NCBI RefSeq assembly: GCF_901482605.1
Contig: NZ_LR590481.1
Location: 1,178,001 to 1,242,000, forward strand
Reading direction: 5' to 3'
Length of the DNA: 64,000 nucleotides
From: Hathewaya histolytica
GTDB lineage: Bacteria; Bacillota; Clostridia; Clostridiales; Clostridiaceae
Notes under the pieces: model-generated
The model's database searches: none
Told to the model about the DNA's origin: nothing
What the model saw: the letters and a program-made list of their open reading frames with translations, nothing else
Translations under genes and position numbers: made by a program
Shown here: positions 8,702 to 18,150 of the stretch, piece by piece
How positions within the stretch are numbered: position 1 is the stretch's first letter
How the letters are laid out: each line of letters begins with the position of its first letter

Positions 8702-9511
8702 ATGGAACAATTAAAAACTCATAAATCTCAAGGGGAGAATTTAAAAATAAAAGTTGGGGATTTTTATATAGGTGGTAAAGAAAAAGTAATAATTTCTGGG
8801 CCTTGTGCTGTAGAAAGCTATGAGCAGATGGATAAAATAGCATCTAAATTAAAGAATATGGGAGTACATATGTTAAGAGGCGGCGCTTTTAAGCCAAGAA
8901 CTTCTCCGTATGATTTTCAAGGTTTAGAAGAAGATGGTATAAAAATACTTTATGAAATAGGACAAAAGTATAATCTTCCTGTAGTAACAGAAATTTTAGA
9001 TTCTAGAGATTTAGAAAAATATTTGGATTATATTGATATAATTCAGATAGGTTCAAGAAATATGTATAATTATGCACTTTTAAAAGAAGTAGGAAAATGT
9101 AACAAACCTATAATGTTAAAAAGAGGTATTAGTGCTACTATAAAGGAATGGTTATTTGCCTCTGAATATATATTAAAGGAAGGCAATAAGAATGTAATTC
9201 TTTGTGAAAGAGGTATTAGAACCTTTGAACAAGTAACAAGAAACACATTAGACTTAAATGCAATTGCATATATAAAGAATAACTATAGACTTCCTATTAT
9301 AATTGATCCAAGTCATGGAACTGGATTAAGAGAAATAGTAAAACCTATGGCTCTTGCAGGTATAATGGCTGGAGCAGATGGAATTATAGTAGAGAGTCAT
9401 TTTGAGCCAGAGAAGTCTATATCCGATGCGAGGCAAACCATTTCCTTGGATATGATAGATTCTATTGTTAAAAAGATAAAACATATAGAAGAGAGCGGAA
9501 TTTTATACTAA
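8702..9511 (+). CDS. aroF: 3-deoxy-7-phosphoheptulonate synthase (DAHP synthase, type I-beta)
   Basis: First enzyme of the shikimate pathway, condensing erythrose-4-phosphate and phosphoenolpyruvate. The protein has 269 residues with the KDO8P/DAHP-synthase barrel motifs ISGPCAVESYEQM, GGAFKPRTSPYDFQG, QIGSRNMYNY and IIDPSHGTGLREI. There is no fused chorismate mutase or ACT domain, so feedback control is not apparent from the protein. It is cotranscribed with mtnN; no functional link is evident. Confidence 0.93.
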   Translation: MEQLKTHKSQGENLKIKVGDFYIGGKEKVIISGPCAVESYEQMDKIASKLKNMGVHMLRGGAFKPRTSPYDFQGLEEDGIKILYEIGQKYNLPVVTEILDSRDLEKYLDYIDIIQIGSRNMYNYALLKEVGKCNKPIMLKRGISATIKEWLFASEYILKEGNKNVILCERGIRTFEQVTRNTLDLNAIAYIKNNYRLPIIIDPSHGTGLREIVKPMALAGIMAGADGIIVESHFEPEKSISDARQTISLDMIDSIVKKIKHIEESGILY

Positions 9512-9603
9512 GAAAAAAACTACTATATATCCATATAAAATTTTCATAAAATATCTATATCCTCTTAAACTAATAGTGTATTAACTTAGAAGGAGGAATT
9601 AAT

Positions 9604-10206
9604 ATGGATAATAGAAATATGGATAAACATAGAAAGAATCTATTGGAAGAGCGGAAAAGCTTATTATCTATCATAGATAATATAAAAGAAGATAATCTAT
9701 TAAGTAAAGATGAAGATTCATCGGAGCTTTCTTCCTATGATAATCATCCTTCAGATTCCGCTTCTGAAATGTTTGAAATGGAAAAAAATATGGCTTTAGA
9801 AGAAAATGAAAAAGTAATGCTTAAAAAGATAGACAAAGCTCTTCATAGTATTGAAAATGGAACTTATGGAAGTTGTAAAATGTGTGGTAAAAATATTTCT
9901 AGTGGTAGATTAGAAGTGATACCTTATGCAGAATATTGTATAGATTGTCAAAATCATATTAGTTCTTATGAAAATGGTGAAGAACGTCCGGTAGAAGAGA
10001 AGGTATTAGATTATACTTTTGGGTATGATGATAGGATTAAAACATCTGGATATGATAGAGTGGATGCATATCAAGATGTTGGTATATTCAATATGATTCA
10101 TAATGTAGAGGAATATGATGATTACGATATAGAAGATAAAGAAGGTTTTGTTGAACCTATAGAAATGATTAGTAATCAGCAATATAAAAATCAGTTGCCA
10201 CATTAG
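9604..10206 (+). CDS. TraR/DksA-type C4 zinc-finger protein (YteA-like)
   Basis: Protein of 200 residues with an N-terminal coiled coil (about 1-85) and a C4 zinc finger at about 96-120 (CKMCG...YCIDCQ). This matches the YteA/DksA-TraR family, whose members bind RNA polymerase or are of unknown role in Firmicutes. The acidic C-terminal third (about 130-200) is typical of YteA-like proteins. RBS AAGGAGG. A strong hairpin lies between it and lspA. Confidence 0.82.
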   Translation: MDNRNMDKHRKNLLEERKSLLSIIDNIKEDNLLSKDEDSSELSSYDNHPSDSASEMFEMEKNMALEENEKVMLKKIDKALHSIENGTYGSCKMCGKNISSGRLEVIPYAEYCIDCQNHISSYENGEERPVEEKVLDYTFGYDDRIKTSGYDRVDAYQDVGIFNMIHNVEEYDDYDIEDKEGFVEPIEMISNQQYKNQLPH

Positions 10207-10218
10207 ATAATATTAAAA

Positions 10219-10250
10219 TAAGTACCTCAATTAAGTTGTTGAGGTACTTA
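10219..10250 (+). terminator. Hairpin between zinc-finger gene and lspA
   Basis: Perfect 12-bp stem (TAAGTACCTCAA / TTGAGGTACTTA) with an 8-nt loop. The sequence after it (ATATAG) is not a U tract, so it may only attenuate or protect mRNA ends rather than terminate. Confidence 0.5.
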
Positions 10251-10276
10251 ATATAGTAAAAGGGGTAATAAACTAT

Positions 10277-10720
10277 ATGGAGATAATTATTTTTATTTTA
10301 GGCATAATTTTGGATCGTATATCAAAATTATTAGCTATTGATTTAAAAGGCAGATTAGGAATTAATTTAATTCCTAACTTTCTAACTCTAGAATACCTTG
10401 AAAATAGAGGGGCAGCTTTTGGTATAATGCAAAATAAACAATGGCTTTTAATAATTCTTACGATTTTAATTATGATAGTCCTTTTATATATGTTTTTTAG
10501 ATATAGACATGAAAGTAAAATATTAAATTATAGCTTAGTTATGATATTTACAGGAGCTATAGGTAACTTATACGATAGGATTTTTTATAAGTATGTAATA
10601 GATTTTATATCTGTTCATTATAAGGATGTTTATTATTTCCCTACTTTTAATATAGCTGATATAATGGTTGTTTTAGGAACATTCTTGTTAGCATTGTACA
10701 TAATGAAAGGTGAAAAATAA
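10277..10720 (+). CDS. lspA: Lipoprotein signal peptidase II
   Basis: Membrane aspartyl protease of 147 residues that removes lipoprotein signal peptides after lipidation. It has four membrane helices and the catalytic-region motifs NRGAAFGIMQ, GAIGNLYDRI (first Asp) and FNIADIMVV (second Asp). The stop overlaps the next start (AATAATGG), so lspA and rluD are translationally coupled, as in many Firmicutes. pyrR then follows. Confidence 0.95.
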   Translation: MEIIIFILGIILDRISKLLAIDLKGRLGINLIPNFLTLEYLENRGAAFGIMQNKQWLLIILTILIMIVLLYMFFRYRHESKILNYSLVMIFTGAIGNLYDRIFYKYVIDFISVHYKDVYYFPTFNIADIMVVLGTFLLALYIMKGEK

Positions 10721-11625
10721 TGGAAGATATTATCGTAGTAGAAAAAGACCTAGAATGGAAAAGACTTGATGTTTTTCTTTCACAATATTATAATGATAAA
10801 TCACGTAATTTTTTTCAAAATTTAATAGATGATAATATGATTATAGTAAATGATAAGCCTGTAAAGTCTAAATATAAAGTTAAGATAGGAGATTCCATTA
10901 CTATTAAATTTCCTAAGTTAGAAACTTTAGAGATTGATGCAGAGGATATTCCTCTAGATATTTTATATGAAGACAAAGATCTTATTGTAGTTAATAAACC
11001 TCAAGGTATGGTTGTGCATCCTGCTGTAGGAAATTACACAGGAACACTTGTAAATGCTCTTTTATATCACTGTAAGGATCTTTCAGGTATAAATGGAGTA
11101 ATAAGGCCTGGAATAGTACATAGAATTGATAAGGATACTTCGGGAGTTTTAGTTGTAGCTAAAAATGATAATGCCCATAATTTTTTGGCAGAACAACTTA
11201 AAGATCATTCTATGAATAGAAGGTACATAGCCCTTTGTGAAGGAAGGGTAAAAGAGGTGAGATTAACTATAGATAAACCTTTAGGACGAAATCCCAAAGA
11301 TAGACTTAAAATGGGTATTGTAAAAGATGGTAAATCAGCTGTGACTCATGTGGAAGTTATAGAGAGATTTAAGGAGTTTACTTTAGTGCAGTGTCAACTG
11401 GAAACTGGAAGAACTCATCAGATTAGAGTTCATATGGCAAGCAAAGGGCATCCACTTGTAGGTGATCCTTTATATGGATTTAAGAAACAAAAGTTTAATC
11501 TAAATGGTCAGGTACTTCATGCGTATTTATTAGGATTCATTCATCCTTCTACAAAAGAGTATATGGAATTTAAAAGTGATTTACCTGTATATTTTAAAGA
11601 ACTTTTAAAAAAGTTGCAAAAATAG
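10720..11625 (+). CDS. rluD: RluD-type 23S rRNA pseudouridine synthase
   Basis: Protein of 301 residues with an N-terminal S4 RNA-binding domain (about 12-75) and an RluA-family catalytic domain with HRIDKDTSGVLVVAK around the catalytic Asp. GRTHQIRVHMASKGHPLVGDP is split between two adjacent conserved strands. Family members isomerise uridines in 23S rRNA; the exact target sites cannot be read from sequence. The gene is directly coupled to lspA. Confidence 0.93.
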   Translation: MEDIIVVEKDLEWKRLDVFLSQYYNDKSRNFFQNLIDDNMIIVNDKPVKSKYKVKIGDSITIKFPKLETLEIDAEDIPLDILYEDKDLIVVNKPQGMVVHPAVGNYTGTLVNALLYHCKDLSGINGVIRPGIVHRIDKDTSGVLVVAKNDNAHNFLAEQLKDHSMNRRYIALCEGRVKEVRLTIDKPLGRNPKDRLKMGIVKDGKSAVTHVEVIERFKEFTLVQCQLETGRTHQIRVHMASKGHPLVGDPLYGFKKQKFNLNGQVLHAYLLGFIHPSTKEYMEFKSDLPVYFKELLKKLQK

Positions 11626-11654
11626 TTGAAAAACATAATTATATGTGATATTAT
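11626..11654 (+). promoter_or_regulatory. Promoter of the pyrR-uraA leader
   Basis: TTGAAA (11626-11631), a 17-nt spacer and TATTAT (11649-11654), overlapping the end of rluD. Transcription from here would include the PyrR-binding hairpin and terminator that precede pyrR. Confidence 0.5.
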
Positions 11655-11678
11655 ACTAAAGAAAATTGAATCCTTTAA

Positions 11679-11806
11679 ATGATCCAGGGAGATCATAAGG
11701 TGTATATAGTAAATAACTTACATTATATTATAATAGAATTTGATTATAATGAAATAATAATAGTTTATTTATACCTTGATTCCTTTGGAATCAAGGTATT
11801 TTTAAT
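11679..11806 (+). promoter_or_regulatory. PyrR-dependent attenuator ahead of pyrR
   Basis: ATGATC-CAGGGA-GATCAT (11679-11696) is a stem-loop matching the PyrR-binding consensus (UCC-N-GNGAG core), followed by AAGGT. At 11771-11799 lies a perfect 13-bp terminator stem (ATACCTTGATTCC / GGAATCAAGGTAT) with a T run. The ATCATAAGGT that contains the 3' arm of the binding loop can pair with the 5' arm of the terminator (ACCTTGAT), so PyrR-UMP binding would free the terminator. This is the classic Bacillus pyr attenuation design. The pairing is my reading; the PyrR mechanism is established. Confidence 0.85.
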
Positions 11807-11821
11807 ATAAGGAGGTATAAA

Positions 11822-12358
11822 ATGACTCTTAAAGCAGAAATTTTAGATCAAAAGGGAATAAATAGAACATTAACTAGAATTGCTCATGAAATAATAGAAA
11901 AAAATAAGGGTGTGGAAAACTTAGTTCTTATAGGAATAAAAAGAAGAGGTGCTCCTCTTGCAACAAGAATTGCAAATCTTATAGAAAAAATTGAAGATGT
12001 AAAAGTTCCTGTAGGTTCTGTTGATATTACCTTATATAGAGATGATTTATCAGAACTATCAGAGCAACCTACTTTAAATAAATACGATTTAGGGGCAGAA
12101 GTAAAGGGAAAAGTAGTAGTTCTTATAGATGATGTTATATACACTGGAAGAACTGTAAGGGCAGCTATGGATGCCATTATTGATAACGGTAGACCAAGAA
12201 TGATTCAACTAGCTGTACTGGTAGATAGAGGACATAGAGAATTGCCAATAAGACCAGACTATATAGGCAAAAATATTCCAACTTCACAGAAGGAATTAGT
12301 ATCTGTAGAGATATTAGAATTTGATAATATAGATTCAATAAAAATTTATGATAAATAA
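11822..12358 (+). CDS. pyrR: PyrR, pyrimidine operon attenuator / uracil phosphoribosyltransferase
   Basis: RNA-binding regulator of 178 residues with a phosphoribosyltransferase fold. The PRPP loop is [16 protein letters not shown], and the basic face motif [15 protein letters not shown] is typical of PyrR. It senses UMP and binds pyr leader hairpins. Two such hairpins are present, one in its own leader and one before uraA, so the protein probably controls both itself and uracil uptake. RBS AAGGAGG. Confidence 0.95.
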   Translation: MTLKAEILDQKGINRTLTRIAHEIIEKNKGVENLVLIGIKRRGAPLATRIANLIEKIEDVKVPVGSVDITLYRDDLSELSEQPTLNKYDLGAEVKGKVVVLIDDVIYTGRTVRAAMDAIIDNGRPRMIQLAVLVDRGHRELPIRPDYIGKNIPTSQKELVSVEILEFDNIDSIKIYDK

Positions 12359-12399
12359 TAAAAATTTATAATAAACAATAAAAGTTAAAACTTTTAATT

Positions 12400-12425
12400 T
12401 AGTCCTGCGAGACTATAAAAGGGAG
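12400..12425 (+). promoter_or_regulatory. PyrR-binding hairpin ahead of uraA
   Basis: TAGTC-CTGCGA-GACTA (12400-12415) fits the PyrR loop consensus (AGUCC-N-GNGAG). It lies immediately upstream of the GGGAGG ribosome binding site of uraA, and I see no terminator between it and the start. That suggests translational repression, or control through occlusion of the RBS, rather than attenuation (inference). Confidence 0.75.
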
Positions 12426-12433
12426 GATACCTT

Positions 12434-13729
12434 ATGAAAAATTATATTGATGTAGAAGAAAAATTACCTATACTTAAGACTTTACCTTTAAGTTTTCAGC
12501 ATCTATTTGCAATGATTGGTGCTACAATATTAGTTCCTATGCTTACAGGATTAAGCCCTTCAATGGCTTTATTTGGTAGTGGGGTTGGGACACTAATATA
12601 TATATTATGTACAAAGGCTAAACTTCCAGCTTACGTTGGTTCATCATTTGCATTTATTTTTCCTATGCAGTTAGCATCTAGTCTTTATGGTGTAAATTCC
12701 ATGCTTTCTGGAATAATTGCATCAGGCCTTGTGTATGTAATAGTCGCAATAATAATTAAATACATAGGCGTAAATTGGTTAAATAAGCTTTTACCTTCTT
12801 CGGTGGTAGGATCTGTGGTTATAGTAATAGGACTATCTTTAGCTGGGGTTGCTATTAACTGGGCAGGATTAAATCCTTCATACTTTTCAAAAGAAAATAT
12901 GAGCCATATATTGCTTCAAATTCCAAGATATAAATGGATTATAGTATGTTTAGTAACGTTAGGGACAGGAATAGTAGGAACAATGTATTTTAAAGGATTT
13001 TTAGGTGTCATTCCTATATTAATAGCTATGGTTACAGGATACGTATCAGCTCTAATCATAGGAGCTATACCAGAAGCTAGCATAAAAGAAATTTTAAATG
13101 CACCATGGTTTGCAATTCCACAATTCACTCTACCGAAATGGAATTGGAATGCTGTAATTTTAATGGTTCCAGTTTCTTTTGTAACCTTAGCAGAACATAT
13201 TGGACATGTTTATGTTACAAATAACATAGTAGGGAGAGATTTTACTAAAGAACCAGGTCTACATAGATCTATATTAGGTGATGGACTTGCCACATGTTTT
13301 GCTGGGATTATAGGTGCACCTCCCAACACTACCTATGGAGAAAATGTAGGCGTAATGGCTATAACTAGAATATACAGTGTTTGGGTAATTGGTGGTGCAG
13401 GTGTCTTAGCAGTTATACTATCTATGATAGGGAAAGTTACAGCTATATTAAAAAATATTCCTCTACCAGTTATGGGTGGAGTAAGTATAATGCTATTTGG
13501 AATCATAGCTTCTTCCGGTTTTAGAGTTTTTGTTGAGGATAAAGTTGATTTTAGCAAAAAGAAAAATTTAATTTTATGTTCCGTAATAATAGTTTTAGGA
13601 ATCGGGGGAGCACAACTTGATATACCAGTAGGAAGTGTAAATATAAAAGTAACTGGAGTAGCTTTGGCCACTTTAGTAGGAATTATACTAAATTTAATTT
13701 TACCTGAAATGGGTGCTTCTGAAGAATAA
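12434..13729 (+). CDS. uraA: Uracil permease (NCS2 family)
   Basis: Uracil:proton symporter of 431 residues with about 14 membrane segments. Motifs are LPLSFQHLFAMIGATILVP at the N-terminus, the FAEHIGH-like VTLAEHIGHV, and GAPPNTTYGENVGVMAIT, a nucleobase-binding hallmark of the family. It follows pyrR and carries a PyrR-type hairpin in its leader, which fits a pyrimidine salvage role. It converges on rqcH, with a shared terminator between them. Confidence 0.94.
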   Translation: MKNYIDVEEKLPILKTLPLSFQHLFAMIGATILVPMLTGLSPSMALFGSGVGTLIYILCTKAKLPAYVGSSFAFIFPMQLASSLYGVNSMLSGIIASGLVYVIVAIIIKYIGVNWLNKLLPSSVVGSVVIVIGLSLAGVAINWAGLNPSYFSKENMSHILLQIPRYKWIIVCLVTLGTGIVGTMYFKGFLGVIPILIAMVTGYVSALIIGAIPEASIKEILNAPWFAIPQFTLPKWNWNAVILMVPVSFVTLAEHIGHVYVTNNIVGRDFTKEPGLHRSILGDGLATCFAGIIGAPPNTTYGENVGVMAITRIYSVWVIGGAGVLAVILSMIGKVTAILKNIPLPVMGGVSIMLFGIIASSGFRVFVEDKVDFSKKKNLILCSVIIVLGIGGAQLDIPVGSVNIKVTGVALATLVGIILNLILPEMGASEE

Positions 13730-13737
13730 TATAGAAA

Positions 13738-13786
13738 TAAATAAAAGCTCATCCTATGAAAATATGGGACGGGCTTTTATTTTATT
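13738..13786. terminator. Bidirectional terminator between uraA and rqcH
   Basis: An imperfect stem (ATAAAAGCTCATCCTAT against ATATGGGACGGGCTTTTAT) with A-rich and T-rich flanks on both sides, placed between two convergent genes, so it can act on both strands. Confidence 0.7.
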
Positions 13787-15500
13787 ATGCTTTATTTAAA
13801 GAAGGTTTTACAGGGTCTATAACTAAAGTTTTATTTGTATAATAAATTACCATACCAGGTTTTGCACCACTAGGTTTTTTTACATTTTTAACTTCAGTAT
13901 AATCAATTTCAATTTTAGTAGATTCTCTACCTTTACTATAATAAGCTGCTAAATTTGCTGCTTCTAATAAGGTTTGTTCACTTATACTACCTTGGTTTTT
14001 TATTATGACATGTGAACCAGGAATGTTCTTTGAATGAAGCCAGATATCATTTTTATGAGCAAATTTTAAAGTTAAGTAATCGTTTTGTAAATTATTTTTA
14101 CCTACATATATATCATTACCATCTGTAGAAATAAAATGGTATGGCTTTGATTTCTTATCTTTTTTAGAGTTCTTTTTAGAAAACTTAATATAAGAAGCCT
14201 CTACAAGTTCATTTCTAATTTCTGAAATCTCATCGGCACTTTCTATATTATAAATATTATTTAAAACAGAATTTAAGTATGTTATTTCCTCTTTTGTATT
14301 TTCAATGTGTATTAATGCCATTTGTTCAGATTTCTTTAATTTATTATATTTTTTATAGTACCATTGAACATTTTCAGAAGGCGTTAAATTACTGTCTAAT
14401 TTGATTTCTACCTCATCTAAAGTATCTAAATAATAATTTTGAACTTTTATACTTTTCATACCCTTACTAATAGCGTATATATTAGCTGTTAGCAATTCCC
14501 CCTTTAAGTTAAAATCATCTTTTTCTTTACAATCATTTAAGGTTTTATTAAGGACATCTAACTTTTTCTCGCATCTTTCAATGTTATTTAAAACAAGTTT
14601 TTGTAAATCAGAGCTTTTTGAATTTAGTCTATTTTGTTTATCTTTTTCAAAATAAAAGTAATCTAAAAGCTCAGAAGAAGATTCGAAATTAGTTGTATCT
14701 AAAGCTGAAAGATTGCCTAAAGAAAAACAGTAGAAATCTTTTAAAGATTTTTCCTTAGAATATAGAGTATATGAATAATTTCTTTTAAATATTTTGTTTT
14801 TAAAGTTTTCTAAAAATGTATATAGGTTTTTTAGGGTTAAATCATCAAACTCTTTATTAAAATCAGAAAACATAGCTTTTGATAAGGTTTTACTTACCCC
14901 TTCAAAAATTATTGAGAAAAAGTTTTCATTAAATTCTTTATTTCGAGTGTATTCTTTGAAGGAATCGTAGTTTAGTCTTAATAAGTTTAGTTTATCATTT
15001 TTAGGGGGTGATACATACTTAAGTCCGGTATATAAACTTCTATAAGAATTTACCTCCGGAGTTATATGTTTTATACTGTCCATTATTACATTATCTCTTT
15101 CTCTAACTAGGGTTATATTACTGTGCCTACCCATAATCTCGATAATAAGAGAGTAAATGCTATTAAATCCAAGTTCATCGGTACTTTCAAAATTAATTTT
15201 TAAAATTCTATCTAAACCTATTTGTTCTATAGAAATAACTCTACTATTAGTTAAATATTTTCTAAGTACCATACAAAACATAGGTGGTGATATAGGATTA
15301 CTCTTAGAATTTTTTGTTATATGTATTCTAGGGTAACTGGCATTAGAGCTAATAAGTAATCTGTGATTTTTCCTATTCTTATTAAAAGTTAGATGAATTT
15401 CATCTTTTTCAGGCTGATTTATTTTGTCGATTTTACAATTTATCATTAAATCAGAGAGTTCATTTTTTATACTATTTAAGTAAATTCCATCTAAAGGCAT
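13785..15500 (-). CDS. rqcH: RqcH (NFACT/Rqc2 family) ribosome quality control factor
   Basis: Protein of 571 residues with an NFACT-N domain starting MPLDGIYLNSI, a long helical/coiled-coil middle (about 280-430), and an NFACT-R domain near the C-terminus with VGKNNLQNDYLTLKF and KNDIWLHSKNIPGSHV. RqcH homologues bind stalled 50S subunits and recruit tRNA-Ala to add alanine tails; older annotations call them fibronectin-binding proteins. It is transcribed alone on the minus strand, divergent from dapF. Confidence 0.92.
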   Translation of the reverse strand: MPLDGIYLNSIKNELSDLMINCKIDKINQPEKDEIHLTFNKNRKNHRLLISSNASYPRIHITKNSKSNPISPPMFCMVLRKYLTNSRVISIEQIGLDRILKINFESTDELGFNSIYSLIIEIMGRHSNITLVRERDNVIMDSIKHITPEVNSYRSLYTGLKYVSPPKNDKLNLLRLNYDSFKEYTRNKEFNENFFSIIFEGVSKTLSKAMFSDFNKEFDDLTLKNLYTFLENFKNKIFKRNYSYTLYSKEKSLKDFYCFSLGNLSALDTTNFESSSELLDYFYFEKDKQNRLNSKSSDLQKLVLNNIERCEKKLDVLNKTLNDCKEKDDFNLKGELLTANIYAISKGMKSIKVQNYYLDTLDEVEIKLDSNLTPSENVQWYYKKYNKLKKSEQMALIHIENTKEEITYLNSVLNNIYNIESADEISEIRNELVEASYIKFSKKNSKKDKKSKPYHFISTDGNDIYVGKNNLQNDYLTLKFAHKNDIWLHSKNIPGSHVIIKNQGSISEQTLLEAANLAAYYSKGRESTKIEIDYTEVKNVKKPSGAKPGMVIYYTNKTLVIDPVKPSLNKA

Positions 15501-15628
15501 ATTATCATCCTTTCAAGTAAATTTAAAAACTTACTAGATTATATTAAATCATTCTATTATAATATTAATGTAATAATTAAGATTATACTATAATATAAAA
15601 GAATCATCAATTTAGAGGAGGAGATTCT

Positions 15629-16456
15629 ATGAGAGAAATTACCTTTACTAAGATGGAAGGCCTAGGTAATGACTTTGTTATGATATATGATAAAAATCAT
15701 GATATAAATAATGAAAGTGTGTTTACAAAAAAACTTTGCGATAGGAATTTTGGCATAGGAGCAGATGGTGTAATTTTTATAGGAGAAAGTAAGGTAGCTC
15801 ATATTAGAATGGTAATTTATAATGCAGATGGTTCTCATGCTACCATGTGTGGTAATGGAATAAGATGTTTTGCAAAATATGTTTGGGATAAAAATATAGT
15901 AAGAGAAAATCCTATTAAAATAGAAACTGATGATGGAATAAAATATGCAACTTTATTTATAGAAAATAACAAGTTGTCAGAGGTAGAAATTAATATGGGA
16001 ACTTGGAGTTTTGCACCAGAAAAAGTTCCGGTTACTGGAGAAAATGAAATTATAGAAAAAGAGTTAGTTATAGGTTCAAAACAATATAGTATATCCTCAC
16101 TTCATATGGGAGTTCCTCATACTGTAATATATACATCTCTTGATAAAGTCAATATAGAAGAGGGTTCAAAAATAGAGGGATATGAACTTTTCCCAACGGG
16201 AACTAATGTTAACTTTTGCGAAAAGATAGATGAACATAATATAAAGGTTAAAACATGGGAAAGAGGAGCTGGAGCAACTTTAGCTTGTGGTACGGGAAGT
16301 TGTGCATCTGTTATTGTAGGACATAATATTGGTCTATTAAAGGATAGGGTTAAGGTAGTTGTACCTGGAGGTGAGTTATTAGTAACCTTAAAGAATGGTG
16401 AAGCATATATGAGGGGAAAAGCTAATACAGTTTTTGAAGGTATTATAAAACTATAA
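15629..16456 (+). CDS. dapF: Diaminopimelate epimerase
   Basis: Enzyme of 275 residues converting LL- to meso-diaminopimelate for lysine and peptidoglycan. Both catalytic cysteines are visible: the first in HATMCGNGIRC, the second in ACGTGSCAS. The N-terminus FTKMEGLGNDFVM and the proline-rich GVPHTVIYT strand are typical. RBS GAGGAG. It is divergent from rqcH and stands alone, followed by a strong terminator. Confidence 0.96.
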   Translation: MREITFTKMEGLGNDFVMIYDKNHDINNESVFTKKLCDRNFGIGADGVIFIGESKVAHIRMVIYNADGSHATMCGNGIRCFAKYVWDKNIVRENPIKIETDDGIKYATLFIENNKLSEVEINMGTWSFAPEKVPVTGENEIIEKELVIGSKQYSISSLHMGVPHTVIYTSLDKVNIEEGSKIEGYELFPTGTNVNFCEKIDEHNIKVKTWERGAGATLACGTGSCASVIVGHNIGLLKDRVKVVVPGGELLVTLKNGEAYMRGKANTVFEGIIKL

Positions 16457-16481
16457 AAATGAAGTTTTATTTAAAATGCTT

Positions 16482-16520
16482 AAACTGCTGATAAATACGT
16501 TTATTAGCAGTTTTTTTATT
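16482..16520 (+). terminator. Intrinsic terminator after dapF
   Basis: A 14-bp stem with one G-U pair (AAACTGCTGATAAA / TTTATTAGCAGTTT), a TACG loop and a run of seven Ts. Confidence 0.88.
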
Positions 16521-16623
16521 TAGAACTTATTTAAGCAGCAAGATTTTAGAATTAAATTTAATATATGTATATTTATATAGTATATGGATATAATTGGGGA
16601 TAAATAGAGTTGTTTAGGAGGAG

Positions 16624-18141
16624 ATGGAAATTTTTCCACAAAAGGTTTTAAAAAAGCGGGAAACAAGAAGTATATTATCAAAAGATAATATACTAAAGAT
16701 AATTAACAATAAAGTTAATGAAAATAAGGTTTATAATGAAGGTTACAATATAAATATGCAATTGTTAAAAGAGTTCAATTTAGAAGAGTTAAAGGAAGAT
16801 GGAATAATTCCGCTTAAAAAAGAAGAGAAAAAATTATATGTATTAACCTATGAGATTTTAAAAAATACTACTATATCTAAGTATAAAAAAATGTTCAATT
16901 TGAAATTAGTACCATTTTATATAGGATTATCATCTTATGAATCTAAATTTAAGGAGATGGAATCTAGGTTAAAGAATTGTAAAAGACAAAATGTAGAGGA
17001 GTTTAAGGAAGGAAATTTGCTTTTAAAAGATACTTTAGATAAAGCTATATTAAAAAGAGCAAGTGATATACATTTAGAACCAAGTAAAGATTTTGTGCAA
17101 ATAAGATTTAGAATAGATGGTGTAATAGTAAAATATACGAGAATACTTAAAAGTAATTATGAAGAACTACTCTCTATAGTAAAAGTCAAATCTAATATGG
17201 ATATATCTAAAAAATTCATACCCCAAGATGGCAATATGACATATACATATGAAAATTCACAGTATAATTTAAGAATATCTACAATGCCAAACATATATGG
17301 CGAAAAGCTTGTAATTAGAATTTTAAATCCAGAAAAAGAAATAAAATTACAGGATTTAGGTTTCCATATGCAGGTTGATAAGTTTCAAAAAATATTAAAT
17401 AAAAACAGCGGAATTATTCTATCTGCAGGTCCAACAGGAAGTGGGAAAAGCACCACCTTAAAGGCATTAATAAACTCTATGAAAAAGCATGAGAAAAATA
17501 TAGTTACTATAGAAGATCCAGTAGAATATAGGCTGGAAGAAGTTACTCAAGTTGCTTTAAATGAAAAAGCAGGTTTAAATTTTTCTACAGCTTTAAAGAG
17601 TATCTTAAGGCAGGATCCCGATGTAATAATGGTTGGAGAAATAAGGGATGAAGAAACTGCACAAATCGCACTAAGAGCAGCTATAACAGGTCATTTAGTT
17701 TTATCTACTGTACATACCTATGATTCAACTAGTGTTATTACAAGACTCTTAGACATGAATATACCAGCATACATAATTTTAGATACTGTATCCATGATTC
17801 TATCCCAAAGATTAGTAAGAAAAATATGCCCTTATTGTAAACATGAGTACTATGTCCAAGAAAAAGTATATGAGGATTTAGGGTTAAAAAGTGGAACAAA
17901 ATTATATAGAGGCATAGGGTGTGATTACTGTCATAATACTGGGTATATTGGGAGAACGGTAACCTATGAAATATTAGAGTTAAGAGAAGAGCACAAGAAA
18001 TATATAAGTAATAACAAGGACTTATCAGGCTTTAGAAATTTTTGCATGGATAATGGATTAATTTCCATTAAGGAATATTCTCTTAGATTACTTTTACAGG
18101 GAATTACCACACTTGAAGAAATATATAAAGTTATTTTATAG
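16624..18141 (+). CDS. GspE/PilB-family pilus assembly ATPase
   Basis: Secretion ATPase of 505 residues that powers pilin polymerisation at the inner face of the membrane. An N-terminal MshEN-like region is followed by the ATPase domain. Walker A GPTGSGKST is near residue 270, followed by the Asp box (EDPVEYRLEEVTQV), Walker B (VGEIRDEETAQIA) and the His box (TGHLVLSTVHTYDS). Two CxxC pairs (about 402 and 435) form the GspE zinc site. The RBS AGGAGGAG abuts the ATG closely (about 2 nt), which may limit expression. It is the first gene of a six-gene pilus or competence-pseudopilus operon. Confidence 0.92.
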   Translation: MEIFPQKVLKKRETRSILSKDNILKIINNKVNENKVYNEGYNINMQLLKEFNLEELKEDGIIPLKKEEKKLYVLTYEILKNTTISKYKKMFNLKLVPFYIGLSSYESKFKEMESRLKNCKRQNVEEFKEGNLLLKDTLDKAILKRASDIHLEPSKDFVQIRFRIDGVIVKYTRILKSNYEELLSIVKVKSNMDISKKFIPQDGNMTYTYENSQYNLRISTMPNIYGEKLVIRILNPEKEIKLQDLGFHMQVDKFQKILNKNSGIILSAGPTGSGKSTTLKALINSMKKHEKNIVTIEDPVEYRLEEVTQVALNEKAGLNFSTALKSILRQDPDVIMVGEIRDEETAQIALRAAITGHLVLSTVHTYDSTSVITRLLDMNIPAYIILDTVSMILSQRLVRKICPYCKHEYYVQEKVYEDLGLKSGTKLYRGIGCDYCHNTGYIGRTVTYEILELREEHKKYISNNKDLSGFRNFCMDNGLISIKEYSLRLLLQGITTLEEIYKVIL

Positions 18142-18150
18142 GAGTGAAAA

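Noticed and set aside
13333-13752. Minus-strand open frame opposite the end of uraA
   Set aside because: It is a shadow of uraA and runs into the bidirectional terminator; no RBS.
16521-16623. Possible c-di-GMP riboswitch ahead of the pilus operon
   Set aside because: I looked for the GEMM core and for paired arms and found only an AT-rich promoter-like stretch.
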